Shown: positions 28,801 to 39,670, counted from the first letter of the stretch. The stretch: 64,000 nt of DNA from Prorocentrum cordatum (GCA_963575745.1 CAUYUJ010018643.1:17501-81500); one strand, 5' to 3'. The notes: generated by a model from the sequence alone, not told the origin. Numbers and translations: made by a program.

Positions 28801-31199
28801 CATCTTATCTCATCATCATCATCATCATCATCTCATCATCATCATTCATCATCATCATCATCATATCATCATCATCATCATCCTCATCATATCATCCCCC
28901 TCCTCCTCCTCCTCCTCCCTCCTCCTTCCCTCCTCCTCCTCCTCCTCCTCCTCCCCCTCCTCCCCCCCCCCGCCCCTCTCCTCCCCCCCCCTCCAGCGAC
29001 GGAGCGGGGAGGCGGGGGGCTGGGGGAAACGTCGGCTTCCCCGCGACTTGCAGGCCGACGTGGGGCGACCAACCCTAGTTGCCTGCTTGTTCGTTTCACC
29101 CCCCATGGGGAGCGGGGATCACCCAGGGGGACGGGGGTACGAATGATTGCGCCCGGTCGTGCCTTGACCGTCGCCCTGTCCTTCGTGACAGCAGCTCGGC
29201 GTTCTCGGAAGGCGACGATCTCAAATATCATCTGAACAGGCGTGCGGACTACGGCGTCTGCCGTGACGCCCAGGTTGATCCTCAGTTGCAGCCCTTCTTT
29301 GCGCTTGTCATCCTGACTGGGGTCCAAAGTTGCGCGTCTCATCAGCCCCAGTACTTACCTCCTCGGCGGTAAGGGGGTGCACGCGCGCGCGTGCACGCAC
29401 ACGCACACACACGCGCACACGCTGTGCGGTGTGCGTGTGCGCGTGTGCGTGCGTGCGGTGTGTGTGTGTGTGTGCGTGTGTGTGTGTGTGTTTGTGTGTG
29501 TGTGCGCGCGCGTGCGTGTGCGCGTGCGTGCGCGCGTGTGGGCGCGTGCATCTGCGCGCGCACGCGCGCGCACACGCGCACGCACGCACACACATACACA
29601 CACGCGCGCACACACACGCATACACACACGCAAACATACACACACGCACTCTCACACTCACACACACGCACACACGTGCACACGCGCGCACGCACCCCCT
29701 CCCCCCCCCACCAGGACTGACCCCCAGTGGGATCGGTTCCGATTTCACACGCGGTCCTCGGACTCCAACACCTTAAAGACGAAAGACGTCGTCAGGAAGG
29801 TGTGCCGCCACGTCTGCAGCTCCTCTGAGGGGAGGCGCAAGTGAGCGGGGCAAGACAGGGCCACGATGAGGACAAAGAGTAGGATACACTTGAAGATTAA
29901 AAGAGCCCCTTCGACGTCGTAGTCGCCGTCGCCCCAATCCCCCTCAGGAGGCAGCGGGCGACGGCGACGACGACGGCGACGGGATGGGCGCCGACTCGCG
30001 ACAGAGGGCGCCGTCTCCTCCTCCGACACCTCGGCGTATATATCCTCCGCCACGCGGAGGATCAAGGCGTGCGATTCCTCGTCGGCGCTGACCCGCTGCA
30101 ACGCCCCAAGGTGGCTGCGCGGGTCGAACGAGTCAGCCGGGCCCACCGCGACCACGACCTGGGCTGGAGGGTCGCGTCGAAACGTTCGACGCCCCCATCG
30201 TCCGACGATGGGTGCGCCCAACGCTCCAGCGCGAGGGGTGCGCCGCCACCGCTGCCGAGGCCGTCGGGCCGACGCCGCCGTCTTCTTCCCCAGGCCGCCG
30301 GACCTCAATGTTGTTCTGCGTCCGCGCAACCTTGAAGCGGACGTCCTTCAGAGCATTCACGGCCCCCGAGCGGATGGGAACCTGGGCTGCGTGCTCCACT
30401 TGCCCCCCTGGCGCCTCCGCGTCCTCAAGCCTTTCCCCTCCTCCCCCTCCTCCTCCCTCCCTTCCTTCTCCTCCTCCATCTTCTGCTTCTCCTACTCTTC
30501 CGTCTCCTCCTCCTCCTCCTCGTCCTCATCCTCCACCTCTTTCTCCTCATTTTGCTCCTCCTCTTCCTCGTCCTCCTTCTTGGTTTCCTCCTCCTGGCCC
30601 TTGCAGTTGAAGCCGCTGAACCCCGGGCGTGACCGAGAAAGCGCTGTCGGTCCAAAAGAAGTTGCCGGAGCATCTGTATTCGCCGGCGGTGCGGATGGCG
30701 TTGACGTAGGCGTCGTAGTCGAACGCCGCCTGCTTCCCGCACAGCAGCGCGTTGCCGCCGTCGTTGATGTCCAATGGGCGGGCCTGGGGGATGGCAAATT
30801 CATGTTCGAAGGGTAATCGGGAAACCGATCGGAACTCGAAACGCATCGAACGGGCAGCCATCGGCAGCCACATCGGAAATCGCAAGAAACGACGTGCGCC
30901 AAACCCGATGCGAAGCCTAGGCGGCCAGAAGCCGGAGTCTGGAATCGAACCGACTATAAATCCCCTGCCGAACCCGCTCGAACCAAAGGCCCCGGGTGCT
31001 TTCTCCACGCTCTAGATTCCCCATCCCCCGCTCCTTCCTCTCCCTCTGTTCCTCCCTCTCCTCCCGCCTCCTCCCTCGTGTGGTTTTCGTAGTCGCCCAT
31101 CCGGGCCTCGAGGATGTCCGAGAACGCATCGCACGCCAGAATGTTGCGCAGGGCCGTGTCCACGCTCGCATAGTGGTTGGCGTTGACGCAGGAGAGCGC
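24127..31199 (-). CDS. Eight-exon (or longer) gene with Rossmann-methyltransferase-like segment and RG-rich tail (5' end missing)
   Basis: Exons on minus: 31199-31071, 30783-30594, 30381-30304, 29822-29757, 29312-29163, 28314-27490, 26905-25946 and 24549-24127 (stop). All are multiples of three in phase 0 except the second, which is one base too long (190). There the frame jumps at a GGGG run near 30628, and removing one G gives VTPGFSGFNCKGQ. Junction products read smoothly, for example YENHTRE-ARPLDIND, RTQNNIE-ELQTWRHT, VLESE-DDKRKEG and YTDRHK-ELLKKRLL. The block AVLDLSPGDVLFATACLTYK, then VPYLGVCYTDRH, resembles motif I plus beta-2 of class I methyltransferases but with no clear catalytic motif. 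The C-terminus is Ala-rich, then RGRGRGRGGRGRGG, then an acidic end (GEEGDDE), suggesting nucleic-acid binding. I recall related proteins as a dinoflagellate-expanded group of unknown role. The start codon was not found; more exons probably lie upstream. Confidence 0.65.
24630..25655 (-). mobile_element. TIR-bounded composite repeat, copy 4
   Basis: On minus the start is GCGCATCCCGCCAGCCCGTC, then GATCAGGGAAATGGGGGG. The end near 24630-24665 reads GACGGGCTGGCGGGTTCCC. The 3' module (CAGGCCCAGGGCGGGGCAAG, then CCCTTCCCCG) lies at about 24670-24730. It sits inside the last intron of the 24-31 kb gene, in the sense orientation. Confidence 0.5.
25265..25915. repeat. (CTC)n and (GAG)n arrays
   Basis: CTC tracts at about 25265-25315 and 25405-25510, then a GAG array at 25675-25910. 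On the sense (minus) strand the intron therefore begins, within about 40 nt of the donor, in an interrupted CTC run and later enters GAG. Confidence 0.85.
26906..27489 (-). other. GA-AG intron starting in a (GGA)n tract
   Basis: 584 bp, AACAAG|GAGGAGG...AGCAG|GACACG, phase 0. From the donor onward the sense strand is almost pure GGA/GAG triplets for about 370 nt (27489-27115). Confidence 0.65.
28315..29162 (-). other. GC-AG intron with GAG/ATG trinucleotide arrays
   Basis: 848 bp, GTCAAG|GCACG...CATCAG|GCAGTC, phase 0, with AAGGCA or CAGGCA at the two junctions. The interior holds CTC and CAT arrays (28400-28990 on plus). Confidence 0.6.
29380..29697. repeat. Compound (CA/TG/CG)n dinucleotide repeat
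   Basis: More than 300 bp of alternating purine-pyrimidine: a CA/CG block, a GT/GC block, then CA/CG again, so the whole region is roughly self-complementary. It lies inside the 29756-29313 intron of the 24-31 kb gene and has strong left-handed-DNA or cruciform potential. Confidence 0.95.
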
Positions 31200-31968
31200 C
31201 TGGGCGGGAGGATCCTCGCTCCTGCTACAAATCCGCCACCGTGCCTCTGGACACGGGGTGGGCCAGAGGACAATGGACATGAGGACGCTGTCCTCAGGCC
31301 CTTTGCTTCCTCATCAGGGGCCTAGGGCCTACGTGCTCAAATCTCCCTGGGTTTCTGCGTGCCCCTCGGGGCCCACCGCGGCCCCCCGCGTGATTTCCGC
31401 GGCGCCCCCAAGATTGTTCAAGAGGGCCCTGGGCCGCCGAAGAAGCGTGGCCAAGACGTCCACGACAGCCTCAACACGGCCCGAGAGGCTTCCAAGGTGC
31501 CCTAAGAGGCTTCCCAAGAGGGCCCCGAGATATAAAATCATTGGTTTTCCAAACGTGTTTTTTGTTGCGCTGATGTTGGTTTTCTCGCCTCTTCGGCTAG
31601 CCGGCGCTGCGAGACGTCCCAACACGCCCCCCGGGGTGCCCCGCAACGGGCCTAGGGGCTTCCAAAATTGCCCCACGGCCTGAAACCACTCCAGGACGGC
31701 CCAAGAGGCGCCCAAGACAGCCCCAAAAAAGGGGGCCCAAAGAGGGAACGCGAAAAGAAGATCTGAGCCTTCCGCCACACGAAGGCCCCCAGGAGGCCCC
31801 GCGACTGGCTCAGGATGCGCCGGGGGGGGCCCGAGGCCCACAGCAGGCCCCGAGAAGCCCGCGAGATGCCCCAGGCAGCCCCAGAACTGCCCCCCAAGAG
31901 GCTTCAAAACTGCATCCGCGCAGACGCGGTGGCGGGGCGGGCCGAAGGCCTTCAGATATTTCGGTATC
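31200..31968 (-). other. Candidate introner-type intron, copy 2
   Basis: Its acceptor CGCCCAG|GCGCTC opens the first recognised exon of the 24-31 kb gene. The module at 31229-31264 (CCGTGTCCAGAGGCACGG then TGGCGG on minus) matches 5329-5363 before exon 2 of the 5-kb gene. The presumed 5' end near 31968 (AAG|GATACC, then AAGGCCTTCGGCC and CCGCCACCG) matches 6534-6486. The upstream exon could not be confirmed: a stop lies five codons before the candidate donor in the required frame. Confidence 0.4.
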
Positions 31969-31974
31969 CTTGTC

Positions 31975-32400
31975 ATGCCTCTTCTACTCCTCCTCGTGCT
32001 GTACTCCTCGCCGCCGTCGTCGCCCTCCTCTTTCTCCTCCTCCTCCTCCTCCTCCTCCTCCTCCTCCACCTCCTCCTTTACCTCCGTTTCGTCCGTGTCC
32101 TCCTATTTCCTACCCCTCCGTTGTCCATCGTCATCATCATCATCATCATCATCATCATCAGCAGCATCATCATCAGCATCCCAACCATCATCATTATCAT
32201 CGTCGTCATCATCATCATCATCATCATCATCACCATCGTCTTCCGCACCATTCACACTGGCACAATCGTCAGCGCCAGCACCAACAGCATCAACAGCATC
32301 AACAGCATGGCCATCATCATCATCAGCATCATCATCGGCAGCATCATGATCATCATCGTCTTCATCATCACCAACATCACCATCCTTTTCACTTGTCCAT
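31975..32400 (+). repeat. (CTC)n and (ATC)n arrays
   Basis: CTC triplets at about 32030-32080, then ATC/CAT triplets with GCA interruptions at 32130-32400. No gene from 31970 to 33660. Confidence 0.9.
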
Positions 32401-32604
32401 ACTGCCTAAGAGAAGTATTTCCAAAACAACGGGATAACAATCCCATTGTTTTGTTTGAAATAGTTCTCTTGACGCCCGTCCCCTTGTCCGAGCCTGCGGC
32501 TGGTCCTTCGGGGTGCTGCTCAGCGTGCGCGCGGGCCCAGCGCCGCCGGCGCCAGCTGCTGGGGCCTTGGCCCTCATCCTTGGGAGAAATGGTTCGCAAT
32601 GCAC

Positions 32605-32840
32605 CTCGTGGTCTTCCTCCTCCTCCTCCTCCTCCTCCTCCTCCTCCATGTCCTTCATTTCCTCCGCCTCCCCTTCTCCTCGTCGTCCTCCTCCTCCTCC
32701 TCCTCCTCCTCCTCCTCCCCTCTCCTCGCCCCCCTCGTCGCCCGCCTGCCCGTTCTCCTCCTCGTCCTCCTCCTCCTCCTTCTCCACCTCCTCCTCCTCC
32801 TTCTCCTCCTCCGTTTCATCCATGTCCTCCTCCCCCCTTC
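32605..32840 (+). repeat. (CTC)n array
   Basis: CTC triplets with short interruptions, followed by a G-run/C-run segment (32855-32900) resembling the 3' module of the composite repeat. Confidence 0.85.
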
Positions 32841-33539
32841 TCCCCTCCCCGAAGGAAGGGGGGGGGGGGGGCGGGGAACTTGGGGGCGGGTGGCGGGGAA
32901 CTTGGAGGGGTCCTGCCGCCCGGCGCCATCGCGCTCTCGGCGACACGTGGCGGGGGGTCGACGGGCCGAGAGGAAATCCTCAAGAACCTAAAAGGCTGCA
33001 GAAGCCAGAGGACGAGAGGGAAGCGCGTCGAATCCGACCATGCGCCCATGCACCCGTAGGGCCACAGGGCCATCGAACATCGACCCGCGACGAGAAATCG
33101 CACCAGGATGGGGTCGAGCTCCGGGGCCCGCGTCGCGGCGGAGAGGAGAGGTGGCCCTGACGCAGTCACGCTCGGAGGGCTTTGTTTGAAACAGCTTGCG
33201 GCTATCGTGGGGACCTCTTGGGGCATTTTCGAAGCCTTCGGGGCTCTCCTTCTCGAGGCTCTCTTGGGGGCATCCTGAAGGTCATCAATCGAATAAGGGT
33301 GGCCCCTCGGTTGTTCACGCCCCCTCTTTTTCCATTCGGATCCCGAAATTTACATTAGCTATTGGAACCTTTCGGGCGCCGGGCAGCTGCAGGGCCCTCG
33401 CCAATGTTTTTGTTTGTATCGGGTTCCTTGGACCCATCGGGGCGTGGCGCTCCCCCGTCGGGCCCTCTTGGATCCGATTTGGGGCTCTCTTGTGCCCTGC
33501 CCTCTGACCAAAAACTGATGGCCCCGAGCGAATCCCTTC

Positions 33540-33581
33540 TTCTTCCCCTCCTCCTCCTCCTCCTCCTCCTCCTCCTCCTCC

Positions 33582-33618
<37 letters not shown>

Positions 33619-33660
33619 CCTTCCCCTCCTCCTCCTCCTCCTCCTACTCCTCCTCCTCCT
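33540..33660 (+). repeat. (CTC)n and (ATC)n tract bordering the inverted duplication
   Basis: CTC, then about 30 bp of ATC, then CTC triplets leading directly into arm 2 of the long inverted duplication. Confidence 0.9.
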
Positions 33661-34735
33661 CCTCTGTTCTCCTTCTCCTCGTCATCCTCCTGGTCCTCCT
33701 CCACCTTATCATCCTTGCAGTGTGCTCCTCCGCCTCCTCTCCTCGCCGTCGCCGTCCTCCTGCTCCTCCTCCTCCTTCTCTTCCTCCTCCTACTCCTCCT
33801 CCTCCTCCTCCTCCTCCTCCTCCGGCCGGCCGGCCGGCCGGCGCCGGCCCGATGACGGCACGCAGCGACGATGGTGTCAATGACGTCGACGGCGACGGGA
33901 AAGGCCCCCATGAGGGCCCCAAGGCCGTTCTTTCGAGAGCGGCTTCGCGTGACCGCTCCTCTGAACCCTCTCGGAGCCGTCTGAGGGGCACCAGATTGAA
34001 GATTTACAGTGTAAATCGTCGTGCTGGTGCCACAAAAATTCCCAAAAAACACCCAAAGGGCCCCGAGAGCGCGTGCCTCTGAGGGCAGGAAGGGCCCAGG
34101 ATGAACATCTACAATGTAGATCTTCGCACGACCAGGGGAGCCCAGGGCGAAGATCTATACTGTAGACCTTCGCGCTGGGGCCCCAAGACGGCTCCAAGAG
34201 GGTCCCATCGATGGCTCCAAGGGCCCCAAAAGCGGTCACGCGAAGCCCCTCTCGCGTGACCGTTATTTTGGCCATCTGGGGGGGCCCTTTGGAACCATCT
34301 TGGGGTTGGGGGCCCAAGAGGGCCCCAAGAATAGAACACCAAGAGGGCTCCACAAGGGCCCCAAGACGTTTCCAAGACGGCCCCAAGAACGGCCACGCGG
34401 GGACTGAACGAGTCGCCCGCGCCGCGGCCCATCGGCGCTGCAAACCACCCGCGACCCACCAACGCCGCGACCCGCCCGCGCCGCGACCCACCCGCGCCGC
34501 GACCCACCCGCCGGGGCGACGACGACGACGACAACAACACCAACACCAACAACATCAACACCAAAACAGCAATAACAACAATAAGAAACATAACTCGCCA
34601 AGGGAAACTGCAAGACCGCACGTCCCCCCACTCTGACTGATGACATACCATGGTGATACCCATGGCCATCCTCAGCCGTGCGTTCGGCCTAGCCAGCAAG
34701 TCCCTATAAGTACCTGTCTGTGGCGCGGTTAGAAT
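33661..34735 (-). repeat. Long inverted duplication, arm 2
   Basis: Reverse-complement partner of 1368-2522, about 31 kb away. The GTT/GTC tract is shorter here and the AGATCTACA palindrome block differs by an indel. The translation around MAMGITMV occurs in both arms, but it lies in repeat DNA and I do not regard it as a gene. Confidence 0.8.
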
Positions 34736-37140
34736 GGCAGGGGGCCCCGGCGATGCCAGTGCCGCAGCGGGTGACGCCACCCTTGAGGCAGAACCCTGGC
34801 GGAAGCCGCGCTGCAGGTCCGACGCGGGGTCAAGATGGGCCGGCGGCAGCGCGGGCGCGGCGCGATGGAGCTCCCGGGGCAAGGGGCAGCCAGTGGCGCA
34901 GCGGGCGCAGCTGGGAGGACCGCAGCCTGGGGTGGGCGCTGCTCACCGGAGGGGCTGTGGCGACCCGTGCGACCGCCTGCGCAGGGTTCCCCGGCGTGAC
35001 GTCTAATGCGGCCCACTGTGGATATCAAGAGAGCGCCGGAACGAAACCTGGCCAGACGCCATCAATCGCCTCGAGGGCACCCGGGCAGGGCCCGCGGCCG
35101 GGGGGGCGGCAAGGCCTGTGGCAAAGGACGAAGCAACCCCATCAGCTTCGACATCGTCTGCCGCGAATTCCTGGTCCCAGTGCGACATTCGCGCCATGTG
35201 ACTACTGGGGTGACGTCTGGCCGCATCAGCGGGGCCGGCAGGCCAGGGCCGCTGGCGGGGAATTCCGAGGCGGCAAGCGGCCCGGCGGCGCCTCGTGGCC
35301 CGCCGGCGACGAGTCCCGCGTGCGTGGACTGTAGCTTCACGGCTGCCCTTGAGCAGAAATGGCACGGCGCGCTCCCTGCCGTGGACAGACGTGATCGGCG
35401 ACGGATCCCACGCCAGAGTCCTAGTGAACGACTCCGCGCTTTTGATCCCAGGAGGTGCCGTGCCTGTGACCCACCTTCTGGTGCAGCGGTTAGGTGCTTT
35501 CCTTCGGGGCACGCCATCCACCGCAGGTGGTGCGCCCCCATCTTGGGGGTGCGCCATCTACGCGGGGTGGCGCGTCTCCTCTCCGCCGCGGGCAGGCCGC
35601 CCTAGCTGCGCCGCTGCATCCGCCTGCATGTGCGCCGGTTAGGTGCGCTTTTCTCCCCCCGCGCGGGGGCGCGCCATCTACCCCGCGTGGTGCGCCTTCC
35701 CCTCCCCCCCCGGGAGCGCAGCATCCACCCTGGGTGACGCGCCCGCCCCCCGCGCGGCGCCCCTCTCTCGCGCCTCCGCTGTTGGCGCGCCTGCTCGTGC
35801 ACTTGTTAGGTGCTTCCTTCTCAGTATGGGCTCATGTGCGCTGCTTGCTTCCGCCTGCCGGTGAGCTGCCGCCGCCTGGCCCCTCCTTGGCGCGCGCCGC
35901 CAACCCGGGCTTTGCGCGCGCCCCGTCAGCCATATCCCTGCGCTGGCTGGCCAGCGGTGCGTGCAGGGGGGCGCCCGGCTGCCATATTGACTTGGGTGCC
36001 TGCGCTCCTGCGCCGCCCCCTTTGCCTCCTGCCCTCGGCTGTGATGCGTGCACCGGCCGGGGCTTGGCTCTGCCGCCCCCCGCCCTCCCCGCTTGCCAGC
36101 GGTCCGCGTGGCCCCCGCTTCGTTGCTGGCCCTCGCGCCGCCGCCCAGGCCTCGCCGTCGCCCCTCCCCGGCACCGCGGCCTTGGCTTGCGTGGCGGGCG
36201 CGCGCTGCGCCCCCCCCGCCTGCAGCGCCGCCGCTATTGGTGTTCTGGGGGATCTCGCCCCCCGTTCCGCCACTGCGGCCTCTGCAGTCAGCGCGGCCCC
36301 ACCTGTCGCCCGCTCAGCCTCGTCCCTCTGCATTTTGCCACTTGGGGCGTTCTTCGGCTCCGCTGCCGCTGACCCCCCGCGCCCCCTCTTCCGTTTGCTG
36401 GTCGTCGACCTCCCGCGCTGCGGCCGCTGCCCCGGCCCCATGGGTGTGGTCGCGACGCCACCCTTGCCCGCTGCCAAGGGTGCGGCGCCGGCTTGGCCGC
36501 CCCAGGCGCCCTGCTGGGCGCTTTACTTCTTTCCCGTCCTCCCGCGTCCGCTCCTCTTTTCCCTTCCTTCCCCTCTTCCATCCGGAGAATTCGCAGTGCC
36601 GTCGCCGGGCTTGCCCGAGCGCGCGCGCTGACTGCCTTTGCCGCGCTGCGACGTAAAAGCTGTGTGTCCTCCGTTCGGGGCCTGGTGGTTCCCTGAGCTG
36701 CCTGCGGTTTCCATGCGGCCCCGATGTGTTCCGAAGGCTAGCTGCTGGCTGTTGGCCAGCCGCTTTCACCGCTGTCCTCTTCGCACGGTCGCCCAGCGCT
36801 CGCTGCGCTCCGTGGGGCATGGTCGGTTCAACCCTCTCCCGCTGGGCGTTGCCGCTTTCTTTCTTCGCCCCCCCACCTGATGAAAACGCCGCCCGCCCCC
36901 CCCTGCCGTGCAGCAGGGCCATTTGCGGGCGGTGCTTCGGCGATTACTACCTTGTGCAAATGTCAGTTCACCATCCGTGTAGTTGCTTAAACTGTTTAGC
37001 CTCAGGGTGCTAAGTTGTGGGGGGTCTGATATACCTCGCTCGGGTCGCCCTGCCCGCGCGTCTGGTGTTTCGCGGTGGAAGTGTGCGTTGTTCCCAAAAA
37101 GGCTCCCGGCACGCGGTCCAGTAGGTACCCGTGTATTTGG
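34736..37140. other. GC-rich block without a recognised gene
   Basis: Every frame is open for hundreds of codons on both strands, the signature of high GC rather than of coding. The translations are Ala/Pro/Arg-rich with no motif. A local repeat region lies at 35500-35830. Confidence 0.5.
35500..35830. repeat. Diverged repeats of GCGCGCCATCTACCCCGC-type foldbacks
   Basis: At least four phrases of the form GCGCCATCTACnnnGnGTGG flanked by GGTGCGCC/GGCGCGTC, three with GTTAGGTGC nearby (about 35490, 35640 and 35800). Each phrase contains short inverted repeats such as GGTGCGCC...GGCGCACC. Confidence 0.5.
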
Positions 37141-37149
37141 TGCGTTGAG

Positions 37150-37680
37150 AGACGAGGAGGAGGAGGACAAGGAGGATGAGGATGAGGAGGAGGAGGAGGA
37201 GGCGGAGGAGGAAGAGGAGGAGGAGGAGGAGGAGGAGGAGGAGGAGTAGGAGGAGGAGGAGTAGGTAGGGGGAGGAGGTGGGAGAAAGAGGGGATGGATG
37301 AGGATGATGTGTGGATGAGGTCGAGGAGGAGGAGGAGGATGAGGAGGGGGAGACGGAGGTAGAGGAGGAGGAGGAGGAGTAGGAGGAGGGGGAGGAATAT
37401 CAAGAGGACGAAGAGGGGGAAGAGGAGGGGGAAGAGGAGAAGGAGGAGGGCTAGTGTTCTTGTACGATTATCTTGTTCTCTGATTCTCTGGCTCGGGGAG
37501 GGATGCTGAGGACGAGGAGGGAAGGGGAGCGCAGCATGAAGAGGGCTCGAGAGGAGGAAGAAGGTGAAATAGATGAAGGAACAAAAGGGGGGACGCACCG
37601 AAGAGCGGGGAAGACGGGGAGGATGAGGAGAAGGAGGGGGAAGAAGAGGAGGAGGAGGAGGTGAAGGAATAGGAATCCCT
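37150..37680 (+). repeat. (GAG)n array
   Basis: Interrupted GAG/GGA triplets. The minus-strand Leu/Pro/Ser ORF here is a repeat translation. Confidence 0.85.
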
Positions 37681-37779
37681 TCCAGGGAAACGCCGACCAG
37701 GAAAATAATATAAAATGATGGGAAGAGGGAGAACGAGAAGAGGAGGAGGGTAAGGGGACTGCAGTGGACCAGGGATGAT

Positions 37780-38042
37780 AACGGCGATGACGCTGATGAT
37801 GATGACGATGACTATGCCGACGACGACGCCGACGACAACGCCGACAACGACCAACAAGATGTTGATGATGCGGATGATGATGCTGAAAACGACGATGACG
37901 ATGCTGGCGATGGTGATCACGATGCTGATGATGATGGTGATAATGATGATTGTTGTGATGGTGCTGGTGAAGGTGACCGTGATACTGACGATGAATAGGA
38001 CGGGGATGAGGATGACAATGATGACGATGATCATGACCCTAG
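37780..38042 (+). repeat. (GAT)/(GAC) trinucleotide array
   Basis: GATGAC-type triplets, followed by a short GCGCGCGAAGCGCGCGC palindrome near 38053-38070 and an AT-rich stretch with TACTA/AACA phrases up to the gap. Confidence 0.85.
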
Positions 38043-38277
38043 CTAAAACTTAAGCGCGCGCGAAGCGCGCGCGATGGTTCTAGTAATATTAACACGAAAC
38101 ATATAGCAATAAAAGTAATACTATTCTTGTTAATACTACGAACACACAACATAACAATACTACTAACAATCACATGGGTAATGATGATAACGCTATTAGT
38201 ACTACTCGACGTGATACTAATACTATTAACATCGCTTCCATGTTCATACTGTTAATACTAGTACTAGGGATGCTGCT

Positions 38278-38377
38278 NNNNNNNNNNNNNNNNNNNNNNN
38301 NNNNNNNNNNNNNNNNNNNNNNNNNNNNNNNNNNNNNNNNNNNNNNNNNNNNNNNNNNNNNNNNNNNNNNNNNNNNN
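38278..38377. other. Assembly gap (100 N)
   Basis: One hundred consecutive N. The round size suggests a scaffold spacer of unknown true length, so order and distance across it are uncertain. The right-hand flank (38390-38600) has a short protein-like plus-strand frame (VCTDVADHKRKPHQDDE) that may be an exon fragment. Confidence 0.98.
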
Positions 38378-38619
38378 GATTTGCAGCGGCTCTCCTCTCT
38401 CAATACTCATCGCCCAGCGGCTCTCCTCCGTCTAACCTTCCTCTAAGACCGCGTGCTCGCCGCCGCCTTCCAGGTCTGCACCGACGTCGCCGACCACAAG
38501 AGGAAACCACATCAGGACGACGAGTCTGATATACCCTGGTCCGACGCCGACGAGGACTGCGCCGCCGGCGATGCCCGCATCAGAGAATCCAGAGAATCCA
38601 GAGAACCCATAAATCAGAC

Positions 38620-39621
38620 GGATATGTATATGTATATGTATGTTTATATATACAGAGAGAGTGAGGGGGAGAGAGAGGGAGAGAGGCACAGAGAAAAAGA
38701 GAGAGAGGGATATTCACACACGCACATATCTATACATATGTAGATACATTTATATATATATATATATATGTTTATGTATACGTATGACTATCTCTATGCA
38801 CATGCACAAATTTGAATACATTTCTATACACAATTATATCGATTTCTAATTTGGATATGCATAGTTGTGTATCAAGTATACATACGTCTTCATTTGTTTA
38901 GACATAAAAACACATACACACACCAACACATGCATATGGATATCGGTATATGCATATATCTGTACATATATTACGGATACAATGCGTACAAACACATACA
39001 CATACATACATACATACATACATCCACACATGTATACATACATACATACATACATACATACATACACACATACACACATACATAAACACACATACATACA
39101 TACATACACACAAACATACATACACACATACATACATACATTCACACATACATGCACACATACATACACATACATACACATACATACATACATACATACA
39201 TACATACATACATACATACATACATACATACATACATACATACATACATACATACATACATACATACTACATACATACATGCATGCATGCATGCATGCAT
39301 CCAAATATACATACTACGTACAGCATACATGCGACAGACAAGACAGCAGACCAACATACAGACTACAGACATACATGCGACAGACATACATACGATACAT
39401 ACATATACACTACATACATACACACTGCATGCATACATACATCAATGCTGCACGCATAAACATACATACAATATCTACATACATACAGTCAATACAGACA
39501 CAACACATACATACCATACCTACATACATACATGGCATGCAATACACACATACTAAACCTTAACAAAACATCACTATATACATACATCATACATCATACT
39601 AGTACATACATACACACAACT

Positions 39622-39670
<49 letters not shown>

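Noticed and set aside
29308-29844. His/Thr/Ala and Cys/Val/Arg-rich ORFs around 29.4-29.7 kb
   Set aside because: They are readings of the CA/TG/CG dinucleotide repeat inside an intron.
35003-36922. Several overlapping ORFs of about 200-290 codons in the GC-rich block
   Set aside because: Open on both strands in most frames, Ala/Pro/Arg-rich, no motif, no splice logic; GC content alone explains them.
38846-39563. Cys/Tyr/Val and His/Tyr/Ile-rich ORFs on opposite strands
   Set aside because: Direct translations of CATA/TATG microsatellite DNA.
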